Shown here piece by piece: positions 9,584-18,238 of a stretch of DNA of 64,000 nt (within the stretch, counting starts at the first letter, position 1; each line of letters opens with the position of its first letter). The notes below the pieces were generated by a model, which made no database searches, was not told the DNA's origin, and saw nothing but the letters and a program-made list of their open reading frames with translations. Source of the DNA: Paenibacillus alkalitolerans (lineage in GTDB: Bacteria > Bacillota > Bacilli > Paenibacillales > YIM-B00363); assembly GCF_016482785.1 (NCBI RefSeq), contig NZ_JAEMXM010000011.1, positions 62,001-126,000 on the forward strand, written 5' to 3'. The position numbers and the translations under genes are program-made.

Positions 9584-9700
9584 ATGACCCCTCCTTTACT
9601 AGAACATTTGTTTGGTTTTATTATACCATACATATGTTCGTGTTTGGAGGGGGAGAAGTGAAAACAATCCAAATATTTATCACTGCATTTTATCCAGAAG

Positions 9701-9747
9701 GCAACGATTCATCCCACTACCTTTAGAGGAGTGGGATGAATCGTTGC
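9701..9747. repeat. 18-bp perfect inverted repeat upstream of rlmN
   Basis: The arms GCAACGATTCATCCCACT (9701-9718) and its exact complement (9730-9747) flank an 11-nt loop ACCTTTAGAGG. Neither side has a T-run, so it is not an intrinsic terminator. The GGGATGAATC portion and TTTAG loop recall right-end hairpins of other tnpB elements, so it may be the footprint of a second, lost element. Confidence 0.7.
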
Positions 9748-9806
9748 GATATGTTAAAATGTCGAAAGACAGATTACAATAGAGGTAAAAGTTAGGCAGG
9801 GATCCG

Positions 9807-10877
9807 ATGAAAAAGACAGAGCAGCCGGGAAAACCGTTTATTTACGACTATACGCTGGAAGCGCTGCAGGAGTGGGTCAAGGAGAACGGCGAACCCGCCT
9901 TTCGCGCCGGACAAATTTACGATTGGCTCTACGTGAAGCGGGCAACCTCGTTCGACGAAATGAGCAACCTGCCCAAGGGACTGCGCGAGAAGCTGGACGC
10001 GCAATTCCAACTCAGCGCATTGTCCGAAATCACGAAGCTGGAGTCGAAAGACGGGACGATCAAGTTTTTGTTCGGCTTATGGGACAACAATGCGATCGAA
10101 ACCGTCATCATGCGCCACAATTACGGCATCAGCATTTGCGTAACGACGCAAGTGGGCTGCAGAATCGGATGCACGTTCTGCGCTTCCACGCTTGGCGGGC
10201 TGAAGCGCAATTTAAGCGCGGGCGAAATAACCGCCCAAGTCGTTTACGCGCAAAAGCTGCTCGACGCCACGAACGAACGGGTCAGTTCCATCGTGGTAAT
10301 GGGCTCGGGGGAACCTTTTGAAAACTACGACGCTTTGAAAGTGTTCCTGCAAACAATGATCCACGAGAAGGCTTTGAATATCGGGCAGCGTCACATTACG
10401 GTGTCGACGAGCGGCATTGTGCCGGGGATGTATGCGTTCGCGGATTGGAACACCCAAATCAATCTGGCGATTTCGATCCATGCGCCCAACGACGAGCTGC
10501 GCTCGAAGCTGATGCCGGTCAACCGCAGATTTCCGTTCGCGGAAGTGATGAATGCTTGCCGCTATTACATCGAGAAAACCGGAAGACGCATCACGTTCGA
10601 ATACGCGCTCATCAACGGCGTGAACGACCGTCCGGAGCACGCGGAGGAGCTCGGCGACGTGCTGTCGAGCATGCTGTGCCACGTCAACTTGATTCCGGTC
10701 AACTACGTTCCGGAGCGCGAGCATTACGAACGGACGCCTCGAGAGGATATATTCAATTTCAAACGCATTCTCGAGAAAAAGGGCGTCAACACGACGATCC
10801 GCAGAGAACAAGGCCACGATATCGCGGCTGCATGCGGACAGTTGCGCGCCAAGCATATGGAGTCGACCGCGAGGTGA
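9807..10877 (+). CDS. rlmN: dual-specificity 23S rRNA/tRNA adenine C2-methyltransferase RlmN
   Basis: Radical-SAM enzyme that methylates A2503 of 23S rRNA and A37 of some tRNAs. The Cys118-xxx-Cys-xx-Cys cluster motif is seen in CRIGCTFC, followed by the GGLKRNLSAGEI stretch. A second catalytic cysteine lies near the C-terminus in AAACGQL. Length is 356, normal. It starts at ATG 9807 behind a modest GCAGGGAT ribosome site and is followed by prpC after 5 bases. The tnpB element and a palindrome separate it from rsmB, so it may have gained its own promoter (a TACAAT lies at 9775-9780). Confidence 0.96.
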   Translation: MKKTEQPGKPFIYDYTLEALQEWVKENGEPAFRAGQIYDWLYVKRATSFDEMSNLPKGLREKLDAQFQLSALSEITKLESKDGTIKFLFGLWDNNAIETVIMRHNYGISICVTTQVGCRIGCTFCASTLGGLKRNLSAGEITAQVVYAQKLLDATNERVSSIVVMGSGEPFENYDALKVFLQTMIHEKALNIGQRHITVSTSGIVPGMYAFADWNTQINLAISIHAPNDELRSKLMPVNRRFPFAEVMNACRYYIEKTGRRITFEYALINGVNDRPEHAEELGDVLSSMLCHVNLIPVNYVPEREHYERTPREDIFNFKRILEKKGVNTTIRREQGHDIAAACGQLRAKHMESTAR

Positions 10878-10882
10878 ATGAC

Positions 10883-11617
10883 ATGTTAAAATCAGCCCAA
10901 AAATCGGACGTCGGCCTCGGTCGCAGCGTGAACGAGGACCGGGCCGTCGTGAAAGCCGATGTCGGCGGATGGACGCTTGCGATCGTTGCCGACGGAATGG
11001 GCGGCCATCAGGCCGGGGACACGGCAAGCCAACTTACGGTGGAGCTCGTCCAAGACGAGCTTCAGCGTCTGGACGGCGGGACTGCGGCTGGGGACTGGGC
11101 GGAATGTTTGAAGACGGCCATAAGAAAAGCCAATGCCAAAGTATACGAGATCGCATCGAAAAAAGAGCATTACCACGGAATGGGAACGACGCTCACCGTT
11201 GCGTTGGCCGACAGCGAACAGCTGTTGATCGGGCACATCGGCGATTCCCGCGCTTACTTGATCAACCGCGTTACCGTCACACAGCTTACGGAAGATCATA
11301 CGCTTGTCAACGAGCTTGTCAAGAGCGGCCAGATTACGGCCGAAGAGGCGTTGATACATCCGAGACGAAATGTGGTGACGAGGGCGCTCGGTACCGATTC
11401 CGACGTCGAAATCGATATTTCGAAGGTGTCCTGGACTGCCGGAGATACGCTTCTTCTATGCAGCGACGGATTGTCCAACACGGTCGGATACGCCGAGATG
11501 CTCGAAACGCTCAACAGCGACGCGCCGCTTGACGAGAAAGCGGAGCGGCTCGTGGCGAGGGCGCTTGACGCGGGCGGCGACGACAATATTACGGTGGTGC
11601 TTTTGTCCAATGAATAA
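10883..11617 (+). CDS. prpC: PP2C-type Ser/Thr protein phosphatase
   Basis: Metal-dependent phosphatase that opposes PrkC. PP2C motifs appear in order: DGMGGHQAGD, GDSRAYL, CSDGLSNTV and GGDDNITVV, carrying the metal-binding aspartates. The protein is 244 residues from the ATG at 10883, just after GAGGTGA; the frame extends upstream inside rlmN without family sequence. It is paired with prkC 30 bases downstream, as in other Gram-positives, where the pair controls cell wall, translation and spore germination targets. Confidence 0.95.
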   Translation: MLKSAQKSDVGLGRSVNEDRAVVKADVGGWTLAIVADGMGGHQAGDTASQLTVELVQDELQRLDGGTAAGDWAECLKTAIRKANAKVYEIASKKEHYHGMGTTLTVALADSEQLLIGHIGDSRAYLINRVTVTQLTEDHTLVNELVKSGQITAEEALIHPRRNVVTRALGTDSDVEIDISKVSWTAGDTLLLCSDGLSNTVGYAEMLETLNSDAPLDEKAERLVARALDAGGDDNITVVLLSNE

Positions 11618-11647
11618 TCATTTTTGCAAGAAACGAGGTGAAACCGG

Positions 11648-13738
11648 ATGATCGGCACGCGACTGGCCGGAAGATACGAAATATTGGAACGGGTCGGAGG
11701 CGGCGGCATGGCGCTTGTATACAAAGCGCACGATACGCTGCTGCACCGAAACGTCGCAGTGAAAGTGCTCCGGCAGCAGTACGTCCATGATGAAGAATTT
11801 GTCCGCCGGTTTCGCAGGGAAGCGCAATCCGCCGCATCGCTGTCCCATTCGAACGTTGTCAGCGTATACGATGTGGGGCAAGAGGGCGAGACGCATTTTA
11901 TCGTTATGGAATATGTGGAAGGCTGCAATTTGAACGATATCATCAAAGAGCAAGCGCCTTTGCAGGTGGACCGGGCGGTGCATATCGCCACGCAAATTTG
12001 CGACGCGCTGGGGTCCGCGCACGCCAACGGCATCATTCATCGCGATATTAAACCGCACAATATATTAATCGGAAAAAACGGCCGCATTAAAGTTACCGAT
12101 TTCGGCATTGCGAGAGCGGCTACATCTTCATCCATCACTCAAACCGGTTCCGTTATCGGCTCCGTTCATTATTTTTCGCCCGAACACGCGAAGGGCGTGT
12201 CCGCCGGGGAAAAGTCGGACTTATATTCTTTAGGTATCGTGTTGTATCAAATGTTGACCGGTAAATTGCCGTTTTTGGGCGAGAGCCCGATTTCCGTTGC
12301 GCTGAAGCATCTGCAAGAAGACGTCGAAGAGCCCCGGGCGGTCAATCCGATGATCCCTCAAAGCGTCGAAAATATCATATTGAAGGCGATGCGGAAAAGT
12401 CCGGAGGAGCGTTACAGCACTGCGGGAGAAATGCTCCGCGATTTGGAGACGTGCCTTTCCCCGCAGCGGCTTAACGAGCCGAAATGGACGTACTCGAGCG
12501 ACGGAGACGATGAGGAAGCGACGCGCGTCATGCCTGCGCTTCGGGTGGATGGGCAGAGCGGCGCGGGCGATGAGCTTCGGGCTTCCGCCGACGCGCCGGT
12601 TTGGCGCAACGGCAAATATGAGGACCCCGAAGAGGAAAAACGGTCTAATCCATGGATTAAACCGATCATATGGTTTGCCGTTCTTCTTGTGATGCTTGGG
12701 GGAGCATGGTACGGCGTGAAGGCGCTTCAAGAAATTCTGATCATACCGGAAGTGACAGTGCCGGACGTTACCGGCTGGCCTTTGGAAGACGCAAAAGAAA
12801 GACTGGAAGAAGTAGGTCTGGTCGTTGCGCAACCGATTGCTGAAGAACCGAGTCGGGATGTTGCCCTCAATCACGTGATCCGTCAAGACAAAAAAGATCC
12901 GGACACGGCGAAAGTAAACACGACGATCCGCCTTGTGGTAAGCACAGGGATAGAGATGGTTACGATTCCTCCGTTGGAAGGGAAAACGAAATCGGAAGCC
13001 GTCACCGCTTTGACCGATCTCGGGATCCCGGAGCTGAACATAGAGACGAAAGAGGAGTTTGACGACCGGCCGGCAGGAGAGGTAATCGAGCAGTTTCCGA
13101 GCGCGAACGATTCCGTCGACCCGATGACGGATTCGGTAACGCTGAAAATAAGCAAAGGGCCGGATACGGTGCCGATGCCCGATTTGATCGGCAAAACTGT
13201 CGATGAAGCCGAGGCGCTGTTGGAGAAGGAAGGCTTAACGCTGAAGAAAGAAAACATTGTTGAAGAACCAGCTTATTATCCGGCCGGGAAAGTATATGAA
13301 CAATTTCCTTATAAACCGGGAAATCCGGTCAAGCCGCCGGGAGAAGAGATCATGATATATGTCAGCACCGGCCTTCCCGATGAAGCGCGCGTGACGACTT
13401 ACAAAGTAACCGTCGGTCCGCGGCAGGAAGGTGCGGAAAGCGAAATCCGCATCGTCGTCAGCGACGCTATGGGCGACCGGAAGGAAGCGGCAAAGCGCAA
13501 AGTGAAACAGCAAGAGACATTCTCGTTCGATGTCGTCACGTCGCCGTCGAAGAACGCCGTTATCGAAGTGTTCCAGGACGACGTGAAGAACAACCACATT
13601 ACATGGACCTACCAACAAGCAGGGGAGGCGGGAGGCAATGCCTCTTCCGGCGAAACGGCGGAAGAGACGCAGCCCGAACACCAGCCTGAGGGCGAACAAC
13701 AATCCGACGATGAAATAACGGTACCGGGGGGCTTGTGA
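11648..13738 (+). CDS. prkC: PASTA-domain Ser/Thr protein kinase
   Basis: Membrane kinase that senses cell wall fragments. The cytoplasmic kinase domain (residues about 10-270) has a glycine loop GGGGMALVY, the catalytic Lys in VAVKVL, HRDIKPHNIL and DFGIARA. A single transmembrane helix follows at about 337-358 (IIWFAVLLVMLGGAWYGV). Three extracellular PASTA repeats span roughly 366-432, 436-503 and 507-575. After these come an Ig-like stretch and an acidic, Glu/Gln-rich tail. Length is 696. It is the partner of PrpC, with rsgA, another translation-linked gene, immediately downstream. Confidence 0.95.
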   Translation: MIGTRLAGRYEILERVGGGGMALVYKAHDTLLHRNVAVKVLRQQYVHDEEFVRRFRREAQSAASLSHSNVVSVYDVGQEGETHFIVMEYVEGCNLNDIIKEQAPLQVDRAVHIATQICDALGSAHANGIIHRDIKPHNILIGKNGRIKVTDFGIARAATSSSITQTGSVIGSVHYFSPEHAKGVSAGEKSDLYSLGIVLYQMLTGKLPFLGESPISVALKHLQEDVEEPRAVNPMIPQSVENIILKAMRKSPEERYSTAGEMLRDLETCLSPQRLNEPKWTYSSDGDDEEATRVMPALRVDGQSGAGDELRASADAPVWRNGKYEDPEEEKRSNPWIKPIIWFAVLLVMLGGAWYGVKALQEILIIPEVTVPDVTGWPLEDAKERLEEVGLVVAQPIAEEPSRDVALNHVIRQDKKDPDTAKVNTTIRLVVSTGIEMVTIPPLEGKTKSEAVTALTDLGIPELNIETKEEFDDRPAGEVIEQFPSANDSVDPMTDSVTLKISKGPDTVPMPDLIGKTVDEAEALLEKEGLTLKKENIVEEPAYYPAGKVYEQFPYKPGNPVKPPGEEIMIYVSTGLPDEARVTTYKVTVGPRQEGAESEIRIVVSDAMGDRKEAAKRKVKQQETFSFDVVTSPSKNAVIEVFQDDVKNNHITWTYQQAGEAGGNASSGETAEETQPEHQPEGEQQSDDEITVPGGL

Positions 13739-13742
13739 TCGA

Positions 13743-14654
13743 ATGCTAGGCGGCATGATCGTCAAAGCGTTAAGCGGATTTTACTACGTGAAGCGTGACG
13801 ACGGCGACGAAGTCATCCAGTGCAGAGCCAGAGGCTTATTTAGAAAGCAAAGCGTTACTCCGCTTGTCGGCGACCGCGTCATGATCGAGTTATCGGATGA
13901 CGGCAGCGACGGGACGGTGATTGACGTGCTGCCTCGGGACACTGAGCTGGTTCGTCCGCCGATCGCAAACGTCGATACGGCGCTGCTCGTATTTTCCGTC
14001 GCCGAGCCGGCACTGAATTTGCAGCTGCTGGACAAGTTTTTGGCGCATGCCGAATTGGCGCGTCTGCACCCGGTCATCTGCCTCACGAAGGCGGATTTGC
14101 TGGAAGGGGACGATGACGAAACCGCCGGCCTTCGCGCGCAATTGGAGTCCGTTCAATCGTTGTACGAGGCGATCGGCTATCCGGTCTACTTCACAAGCTC
14201 CCGCGCCGCATCCGGCATCGGCAAGCTGCTTGGCGTGCTGGACGGGCGGGTCACGGTATTCGCCGGACAATCGGGCGTAGGGAAGTCCTCTTTGTTAAAC
14301 CGCCTCGTTCCGGGATTAACTCTCGAGACGAATGAAATCAGCCGCAAGCTCGGCCGGGGGAAGCATACGACGCGCCACGTGGAGCTGTTTCGTCTTGGAG
14401 AGCGCGGTTTGGTGGCCGATACGCCCGGATTTTCGCAGCTTGAATTTCCGGAGATGGAACCCGAGCGGTTGTCCGGCGCGTTCCCGGAGATGGCCGCGCT
14501 CGCGCAGGAGTGCAAATTCCGCGGCTGCCTTCACAGGAGCGAACCGGGCTGCCGTGTGCGGGAAGCGTTGGGCTCGGGCGAAATCGCATCGTCCCGTTAC
14601 GAACATTACGACGTATTCTTGACGGAGATCAAGGAACGGAAGCGGAGGTACTGA
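13743..14654 (+). CDS. rsgA: ribosome small subunit-dependent GTPase A
   Basis: Circularly permuted GTPase that matures the 30S subunit. The N-terminal OB fold begins KALSGFYYV; the G motifs run in permuted order: TKADL (G4), [12 protein letters not shown] (G1), then DTPGFS (G3). A C-terminal zinc site is formed by C-x-FRGC-x-H and a later Cys. Length is 303. An in-frame ATG 12 bases downstream is an alternative start, but the first is better spaced from GGGGGG. Confidence 0.95.
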   Translation: MLGGMIVKALSGFYYVKRDDGDEVIQCRARGLFRKQSVTPLVGDRVMIELSDDGSDGTVIDVLPRDTELVRPPIANVDTALLVFSVAEPALNLQLLDKFLAHAELARLHPVICLTKADLLEGDDDETAGLRAQLESVQSLYEAIGYPVYFTSSRAASGIGKLLGVLDGRVTVFAGQSGVGKSSLLNRLVPGLTLETNEISRKLGRGKHTTRHVELFRLGERGLVADTPGFSQLEFPEMEPERLSGAFPEMAALAQECKFRGCLHRSEPGCRVREALGSGEIASSRYEHYDVFLTEIKERKRRY

Positions 14655-14655
14655 T

Positions 14656-15318
14656 ATGGCCATTATAGCGCCGTCGCTCTTGGCGGCTAATTTCGCCGCG
14701 CTTGCCGACGAGGTGAGCGAGGTGGAAGCGGGAGGCGCCGATTGGCTTCATTTGGACGTGATGGACGGACATTTTGTGCCGAACATTACGTTCGGTCCAT
14801 TGGTCATTGAAGCGCTGCGCCCTCGGACTTCCCTGTTTATGGACGTCCACTTGATGATAGAGCGCCCGGACGCGTACATTCAGCAATTTGCGGCTGCCGG
14901 CGCGGATCTGATAACGGTGCATGCGGAGGCGTGCGTACATCTTCACCGCACCGTTCAAGTGATTAAAGATCACGGGGCGAAAGCGGGTGTGGCCGTCAAC
15001 CCGGGTACGCCCGCGGAATGGATTTTGCCCGTTCTTCCGGATGTCGATCTCGTGTTGGTGATGACCGTGAACCCTGGATTCGGCGGCCAATCGTTCATCC
15101 CGTCGACATTGGACAAAATCGCGCAAGTTCGAAGATGGATCGGAGAGCGGGGACTTCAGGGCCGGGTGGAGATTGAAGTGGACGGCGGCATCGCCGAACA
15201 AACCGCCAAAGCGGCGACCGATGCCGGGGCGTCGGTGCTTGTCGCCGGCAGCTCCGTATTCGGGAAGAAGGACAGGCAGGCGGCGATTGCCGCGCTCCGT
15301 TCCGCGGTACAAGGCTAA
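14656..15318 (+). CDS. rpe: ribulose-phosphate 3-epimerase
   Basis: TIM-barrel epimerase interconverting ribulose 5-phosphate and xylulose 5-phosphate. The key motifs are [30 protein letters not shown] and VDGGI, which carry the metal-binding histidines and catalytic aspartates. Length is 220, normal. It starts 1 base after the rsgA stop, so the two are tightly coupled. Confidence 0.96.
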   Translation: MAIIAPSLLAANFAALADEVSEVEAGGADWLHLDVMDGHFVPNITFGPLVIEALRPRTSLFMDVHLMIERPDAYIQQFAAAGADLITVHAEACVHLHRTVQVIKDHGAKAGVAVNPGTPAEWILPVLPDVDLVLVMTVNPGFGGQSFIPSTLDKIAQVRRWIGERGLQGRVEIEVDGGIAEQTAKAATDAGASVLVAGSSVFGKKDRQAAIAALRSAVQG

Positions 15319-15353
15319 CGTTGAAGTTTTTCTTTACCTCCGTGCAAAAATAG

Positions 15354-15382
15354 GCACATTTAGCGGATTCCGTGAATACAAT
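15354..15382 (+). promoter_or_regulatory. candidate sigma-E-type promoter of spoVM
   Basis: GCACATT (15354-15360), a 14-nt spacer, then AATACAAT (15375-15382) resembles the mother-cell sigma-E consensus (KMATATT, 14-15 nt, CATACAHT). It lies 72 bases before the spoVM start, and spoVM is a sigma-E gene in B. subtilis. Confidence 0.45.
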
Positions 15383-15453
15383 AAGCTATAAACACTGTAC
15401 AAAGGGTACGTGGCGGTGTGCGAGCGGCGGAATCTTTGCGAGGAGGGGTAGAC

Positions 15454-15534
15454 ATGAAGTTCTATACAATCAAACTACCTAAATTCTTAGGCGGCTTCGT
15501 CAAAACGTTGTTGAACGCGTTTAACAAAAACTGA
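15454..15534 (+). CDS. spoVM: stage V sporulation protein SpoVM (26 aa)
   Basis: A 26-codon gene. It encodes an amphipathic peptide beginning MKFYTIKLPKFLGGFV, almost the same as B. subtilis SpoVM over its first 14 residues, ending in a basic tail (FNKN). SpoVM marks the convex forespore surface and anchors SpoIVA to start coat assembly. An AGGAGGGG ribosome site precedes the ATG. The position after rpe matches B. subtilis. The conserved Pro9 used for membrane-curvature recognition is present. Confidence 0.95.
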   Translation: MKFYTIKLPKFLGGFVKTLLNAFNKN

Positions 15535-15598
15535 TGTTCGTTATTGTTGCGTCGGATCGGCATGAGGACAGGCTGAGGGAGTTTGAGGCGTATAAGGT

Positions 15599-15625
15599 AA
15601 AAGCACCCGGGGGGTGCTTTTTGTC
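15599..15625 (+). terminator. intrinsic terminator after spoVM
   Basis: The arms AAAAGCACCC (15599-15608) and GGGTGCTTTT (15612-15621) form a 10-bp stem followed by TTGTCTT. Confidence 0.8.
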
Positions 15626-15661
15626 TTGCAATTGCGAACAATAAGAAAACCTCTTTCGAGT

Positions 15662-15706
15662 TATAAAGAAATCGCCCCGTTTCCAAAATCGAAACAGAGC
15701 GATTTC
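15662..15706 (-). terminator. intrinsic terminator of rpmB
   Basis: On the minus strand a 16-bp stem with two G-U pairs (plus-strand arms 15668-15683 and 15691-15706) is followed by a T-rich tail. It lies 17 bases past the rpmB stop. Confidence 0.8.
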
Positions 15707-15722
15707 CGCTTATTACCCATAA

Positions 15723-15911
15723 TTATACACGGGTTACCTTACCGGATTTCAATGCGCGAGTGCTTACATAAACGCGCTTCGGCTTACCGTTCACGAGAAT
15801 CCGAACTTTCTGTACGTTAACGCCCCAAGAGCGGCGGTTGCGATTATTCGCGTGAGAAACGTGGTTTCCCGTTCCCGGGGCTTTGCCGGTCACGAAACAT
15901 TTGCGAGCCAT
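15723..15911 (-). CDS. rpmB: 50S ribosomal protein L28
   Basis: A 62-residue L28 beginning [23 protein letters not shown] with a basic C-terminus. Only one cysteine is visible, so this is not the four-cysteine zinc form. The start is the ATG whose complement is at 15909-15911; the frame stays open upstream, but that region contains the promoter. Monocistronic, transcribed opposite to its neighbours, between spoVM and the Asp23-family gene, as in B. subtilis. Confidence 0.96.
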   Translation of the reverse strand: MARKCFVTGKAPGTGNHVSHANNRNRRSWGVNVQKVRILVNGKPKRVYVSTRALKSGKVTRV

Positions 15912-15947
15912 TACACACACCACCCTTCCGTGGCAAACATACCTAAA

Positions 15948-15977
15948 AGTATAGCACATGCCAAAAGTGCGCGTCAA
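15948..15977 (-). promoter_or_regulatory. sigma-A promoter of rpmB
   Basis: On the minus strand TTGACG (15972-15977) and TATACT (15948-15953) are separated by 18 bases, 37 bases before the rpmB start. Confidence 0.8.
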
Positions 15978-16073
15978 TGCGATCAAATGCGAGAAATCGG
16001 ATTTATTTCTGCGAATATATATAGTACAATGAGGTTCAGTCCATAATATGACATATCAAAGGAGAGGTAGAAG

Positions 16074-16433
16074 ATGCCCATTCAAATCGAAACGGACAGA
16101 GGGAAAATACACGTAACTGACGAAGTCATCGCCACCATCGCCGGGTCCGCCGCATTGGAATGTTATGGACTTGTGGGCATGGCCTCCAAGAACAAGCTGA
16201 AGGACGGACTTGCGGAGCTGCTGCGAAGGGAAAATCTCGGCCGGGGCGTCGATGTCCGGCGCGAAGCGGACGTCGTTCATATTGACTTATACATTGTGGT
16301 CAGCTACGGAACCAAAATATCCGAGGTTGCCCATAACATTCAAGCGAAAGTAAAATACGTATTGAACGATATCGTTGGTCTGCATGTTGATTTCGTAAAT
16401 ATTATCGTGCAAGGTGTTCGCGTTTCATCATAA
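16074..16433 (+). CDS. yloU: Asp23/Gls24 family envelope stress response protein (YloU)
   Basis: A 119-residue protein of the Asp23 family (DUF322) with family sequence VIATIAGSAALECYGLVGMASKN and a C-terminal DIVGLHVDFVNIIVQGV. Members associate with the membrane and respond to envelope stress, though the biochemical role is unsettled. An AGGAGAGG site precedes the ATG. A TACAAT at 16025-16030 could be its -10 box, but the -35 is poor. It is coupled to the fakA-like gene 16 bases downstream. Confidence 0.92.
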   Translation: MPIQIETDRGKIHVTDEVIATIAGSAALECYGLVGMASKNKLKDGLAELLRRENLGRGVDVRREADVVHIDLYIVVSYGTKISEVAHNIQAKVKYVLNDIVGLHVDFVNIIVQGVRVSS

Positions 16434-16449
16434 GGAAGGAGAATGACTT

Positions 16450-18201
16450 TTGAGTAAGCGCTTTATTGACGGTACGGAATTTACGGCGATGGTGTTTGCG
16501 GCTGCCGAACGCCTGAATGCGGGAGTGCAGCGGGTGAACGCTTTGAACGTGTTTCCCGTGCCGGACGGGGATACCGGGACGAATATGAATTTGACCCTGA
16601 CCTCCGGAGTGGACGAACTTCGGAAACGGCCTTCCGTGCGGATCGGCCAAGCGGCGGAAACGCTTGCAAGAGGGTTGTTGATGGGGGCGCGCGGCAACTC
16701 GGGCGTCATTCTCTCCCAATTGTTCCGCGGTTTTGCCAAAAGCGTATCCGCTCTCGAGAAAGCAAGCTCAACAGAATTCGCCCAAGCGCTGCAGCAAGGC
16801 GTGGAAACGGCGTATGCCGCCGTTGTTAGGCCTGTGGAAGGAACGATTCTTACCGTTTCGAAGGAAGCGGCGAAAGCCGCGGTTAACTCCGCGCGCCGAA
16901 CGGCCGAAGTGGATGCGGTTATGCGGGACACGCTTAAAGCCGCTAATGAAGCGCTGGCGCGCACGCCGGAGCTTCTTCCCGTGCTCAAGCAGGTCGGAGT
17001 CGTCGATTCCGGCGGACAAGGCCTCGTTCTTGTTTATGAAGGATTTCTTGCCGCGCTGACAGGAGAGGCGATAGACGGTCCGCCTATGCAGGACGGCAAC
17101 GCCAAGACGGATTATTCGGTAATACCGGCGGAAGTTCTTCAGAAGGCTAAGAAATCGGACTTCGTTCCCGTGCAGGCGCATATGGAAACGGAATCGATCG
17201 AACACGGGTATTGCACGGAATTTATCGTTCGTTTGACACCAGGAGGCAGAATTCCCGGTTTAACGTTCGACGAACCGGATTTCAGACGCGAATTGGAAAC
17301 AATGGGCGATTCTCTCTTGGTCGTCGCAGACGAAGATTTGGTCAAAATTCACATTCATGCGGAATATCCCGGCGAAGTAATGAATTTCGCGATGCAATAC
17401 GGCGATCTTACCCGCATTAAGATAGAAAACATGCGTGAGCAGCATTCTCATATCATCTCGCAGGACTACGGAGTTCCTGCGGCCGTTGCGGCCGTATCGG
17501 GCGGGGCGCAAGCGGAAGACGCGAATCTCAAGACGGCGCCGAAGAAGCCGTACGGCATGATTGTGGTGGCCGCGGGCGAAGGGTTGTCGGAAATCTTTAC
17601 GAGCCTCGGCGTCGATTACGTGCTCGCCGGCGGCCAAACGATGAATCCGAGCACGGAAGACATTCTTAACGCGGTGGAGCAAGTGAATGCGGAGCATATT
17701 TTCGTGTTCCCCAATAACTCGAATATCATCATGGCCGCGGGACAAGCGAGGGATTTGGCCGAAACGCCCGTATTCGTCATTCCGACCAAGTCGATTCAAC
17801 AAGGACTGGCCGCCGTATTGGCGTTCCAGGAAAACGAAGACGTCGACCGAAATGCGCAAATGATGGAGCAAGCGGCAAAACGCGTCAAATCCGGACAAGT
17901 GACGCATGCGGTGAGAGATACGTCCATCGATGACATTGAAATCCGCGAAGGGGAATATATCGGCATTCTTGACGGGAAAATCGTCGTGTCGAATCCGGAT
18001 TTGTTCACCTCGTGCTCGGAGCTGCTCCGGTCCATGCTGGAAGGCGGCGAAGAAATCGTCTCCATCATTACGGGCGCGGATGCGGAGGACGCCGTTACCG
18101 ATCAACTGGCCGAATTCATGAGGAAGCAATATCCGAATGCGGAATTCGAGCTGCTTCCGGGCGGTCAGCCGGTATATTCGTATCTGTTTTCAGCAGAATG
18201 A
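16450..18201 (+). CDS. fakA: DAK2 domain fatty acid kinase subunit, FakA/YloV-like
   Basis: 583 residues with an N-terminal DhaL-like kinase domain (about 1-210) carrying the Mg-ATP aspartates in NVFPVPDGDTGTNM, then a middle linker and a C-terminal DegV-like/EDD part (from about 370). FakA phosphorylates fatty acids held by FakB, making acyl phosphate for PlsX. The start is TTG at 16450, behind AAGGAAGGAG. The gene directly downstream encodes a DegV/FakB-type protein, which supports the role. B. subtilis YloV is the orthologue by position. Confidence 0.88.
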   Translation: MSKRFIDGTEFTAMVFAAAERLNAGVQRVNALNVFPVPDGDTGTNMNLTLTSGVDELRKRPSVRIGQAAETLARGLLMGARGNSGVILSQLFRGFAKSVSALEKASSTEFAQALQQGVETAYAAVVRPVEGTILTVSKEAAKAAVNSARRTAEVDAVMRDTLKAANEALARTPELLPVLKQVGVVDSGGQGLVLVYEGFLAALTGEAIDGPPMQDGNAKTDYSVIPAEVLQKAKKSDFVPVQAHMETESIEHGYCTEFIVRLTPGGRIPGLTFDEPDFRRELETMGDSLLVVADEDLVKIHIHAEYPGEVMNFAMQYGDLTRIKIENMREQHSHIISQDYGVPAAVAAVSGGAQAEDANLKTAPKKPYGMIVVAAGEGLSEIFTSLGVDYVLAGGQTMNPSTEDILNAVEQVNAEHIFVFPNNSNIIMAAGQARDLAETPVFVIPTKSIQQGLAAVLAFQENEDVDRNAQMMEQAAKRVKSGQVTHAVRDTSIDDIEIREGEYIGILDGKIVVSNPDLFTSCSELLRSMLEGGEEIVSIITGADAEDAVTDQLAEFMRKQYPNAEFELLPGGQPVYSYLFSAE

Positions 18202-18238
18202 CTGCAATATCTATTGACTCGTAACGAGGTGAACCTGA

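Larger units (their letters stand above)
8268..9657 (-). mobile_element. tnpB-only IS200/IS605 (IS1341-like) insertion element
   Basis: A 1.4 kb element between rsmB and rlmN holds only a minus-strand tnpB, with no TnpA transposase, so it depends on TnpA in trans. The ends show the family design: no terminal inverted repeats, and on the minus strand TTCAC just outside the left end (9658-9662) and TTCAC again at the right end (8268-8272). A right-end hairpin lies at about 8274-8299 with apical TCTATA. Base composition is clearly more AT-rich than the flanks. The end assignment rests on the paired TTCAC and known family architecture. Confidence 0.8.

Noticed and set aside
9701-9747. Palindrome as terminator of rsmB or rlmN leader
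   Set aside because: Neither side has the U-tract needed for intrinsic termination.
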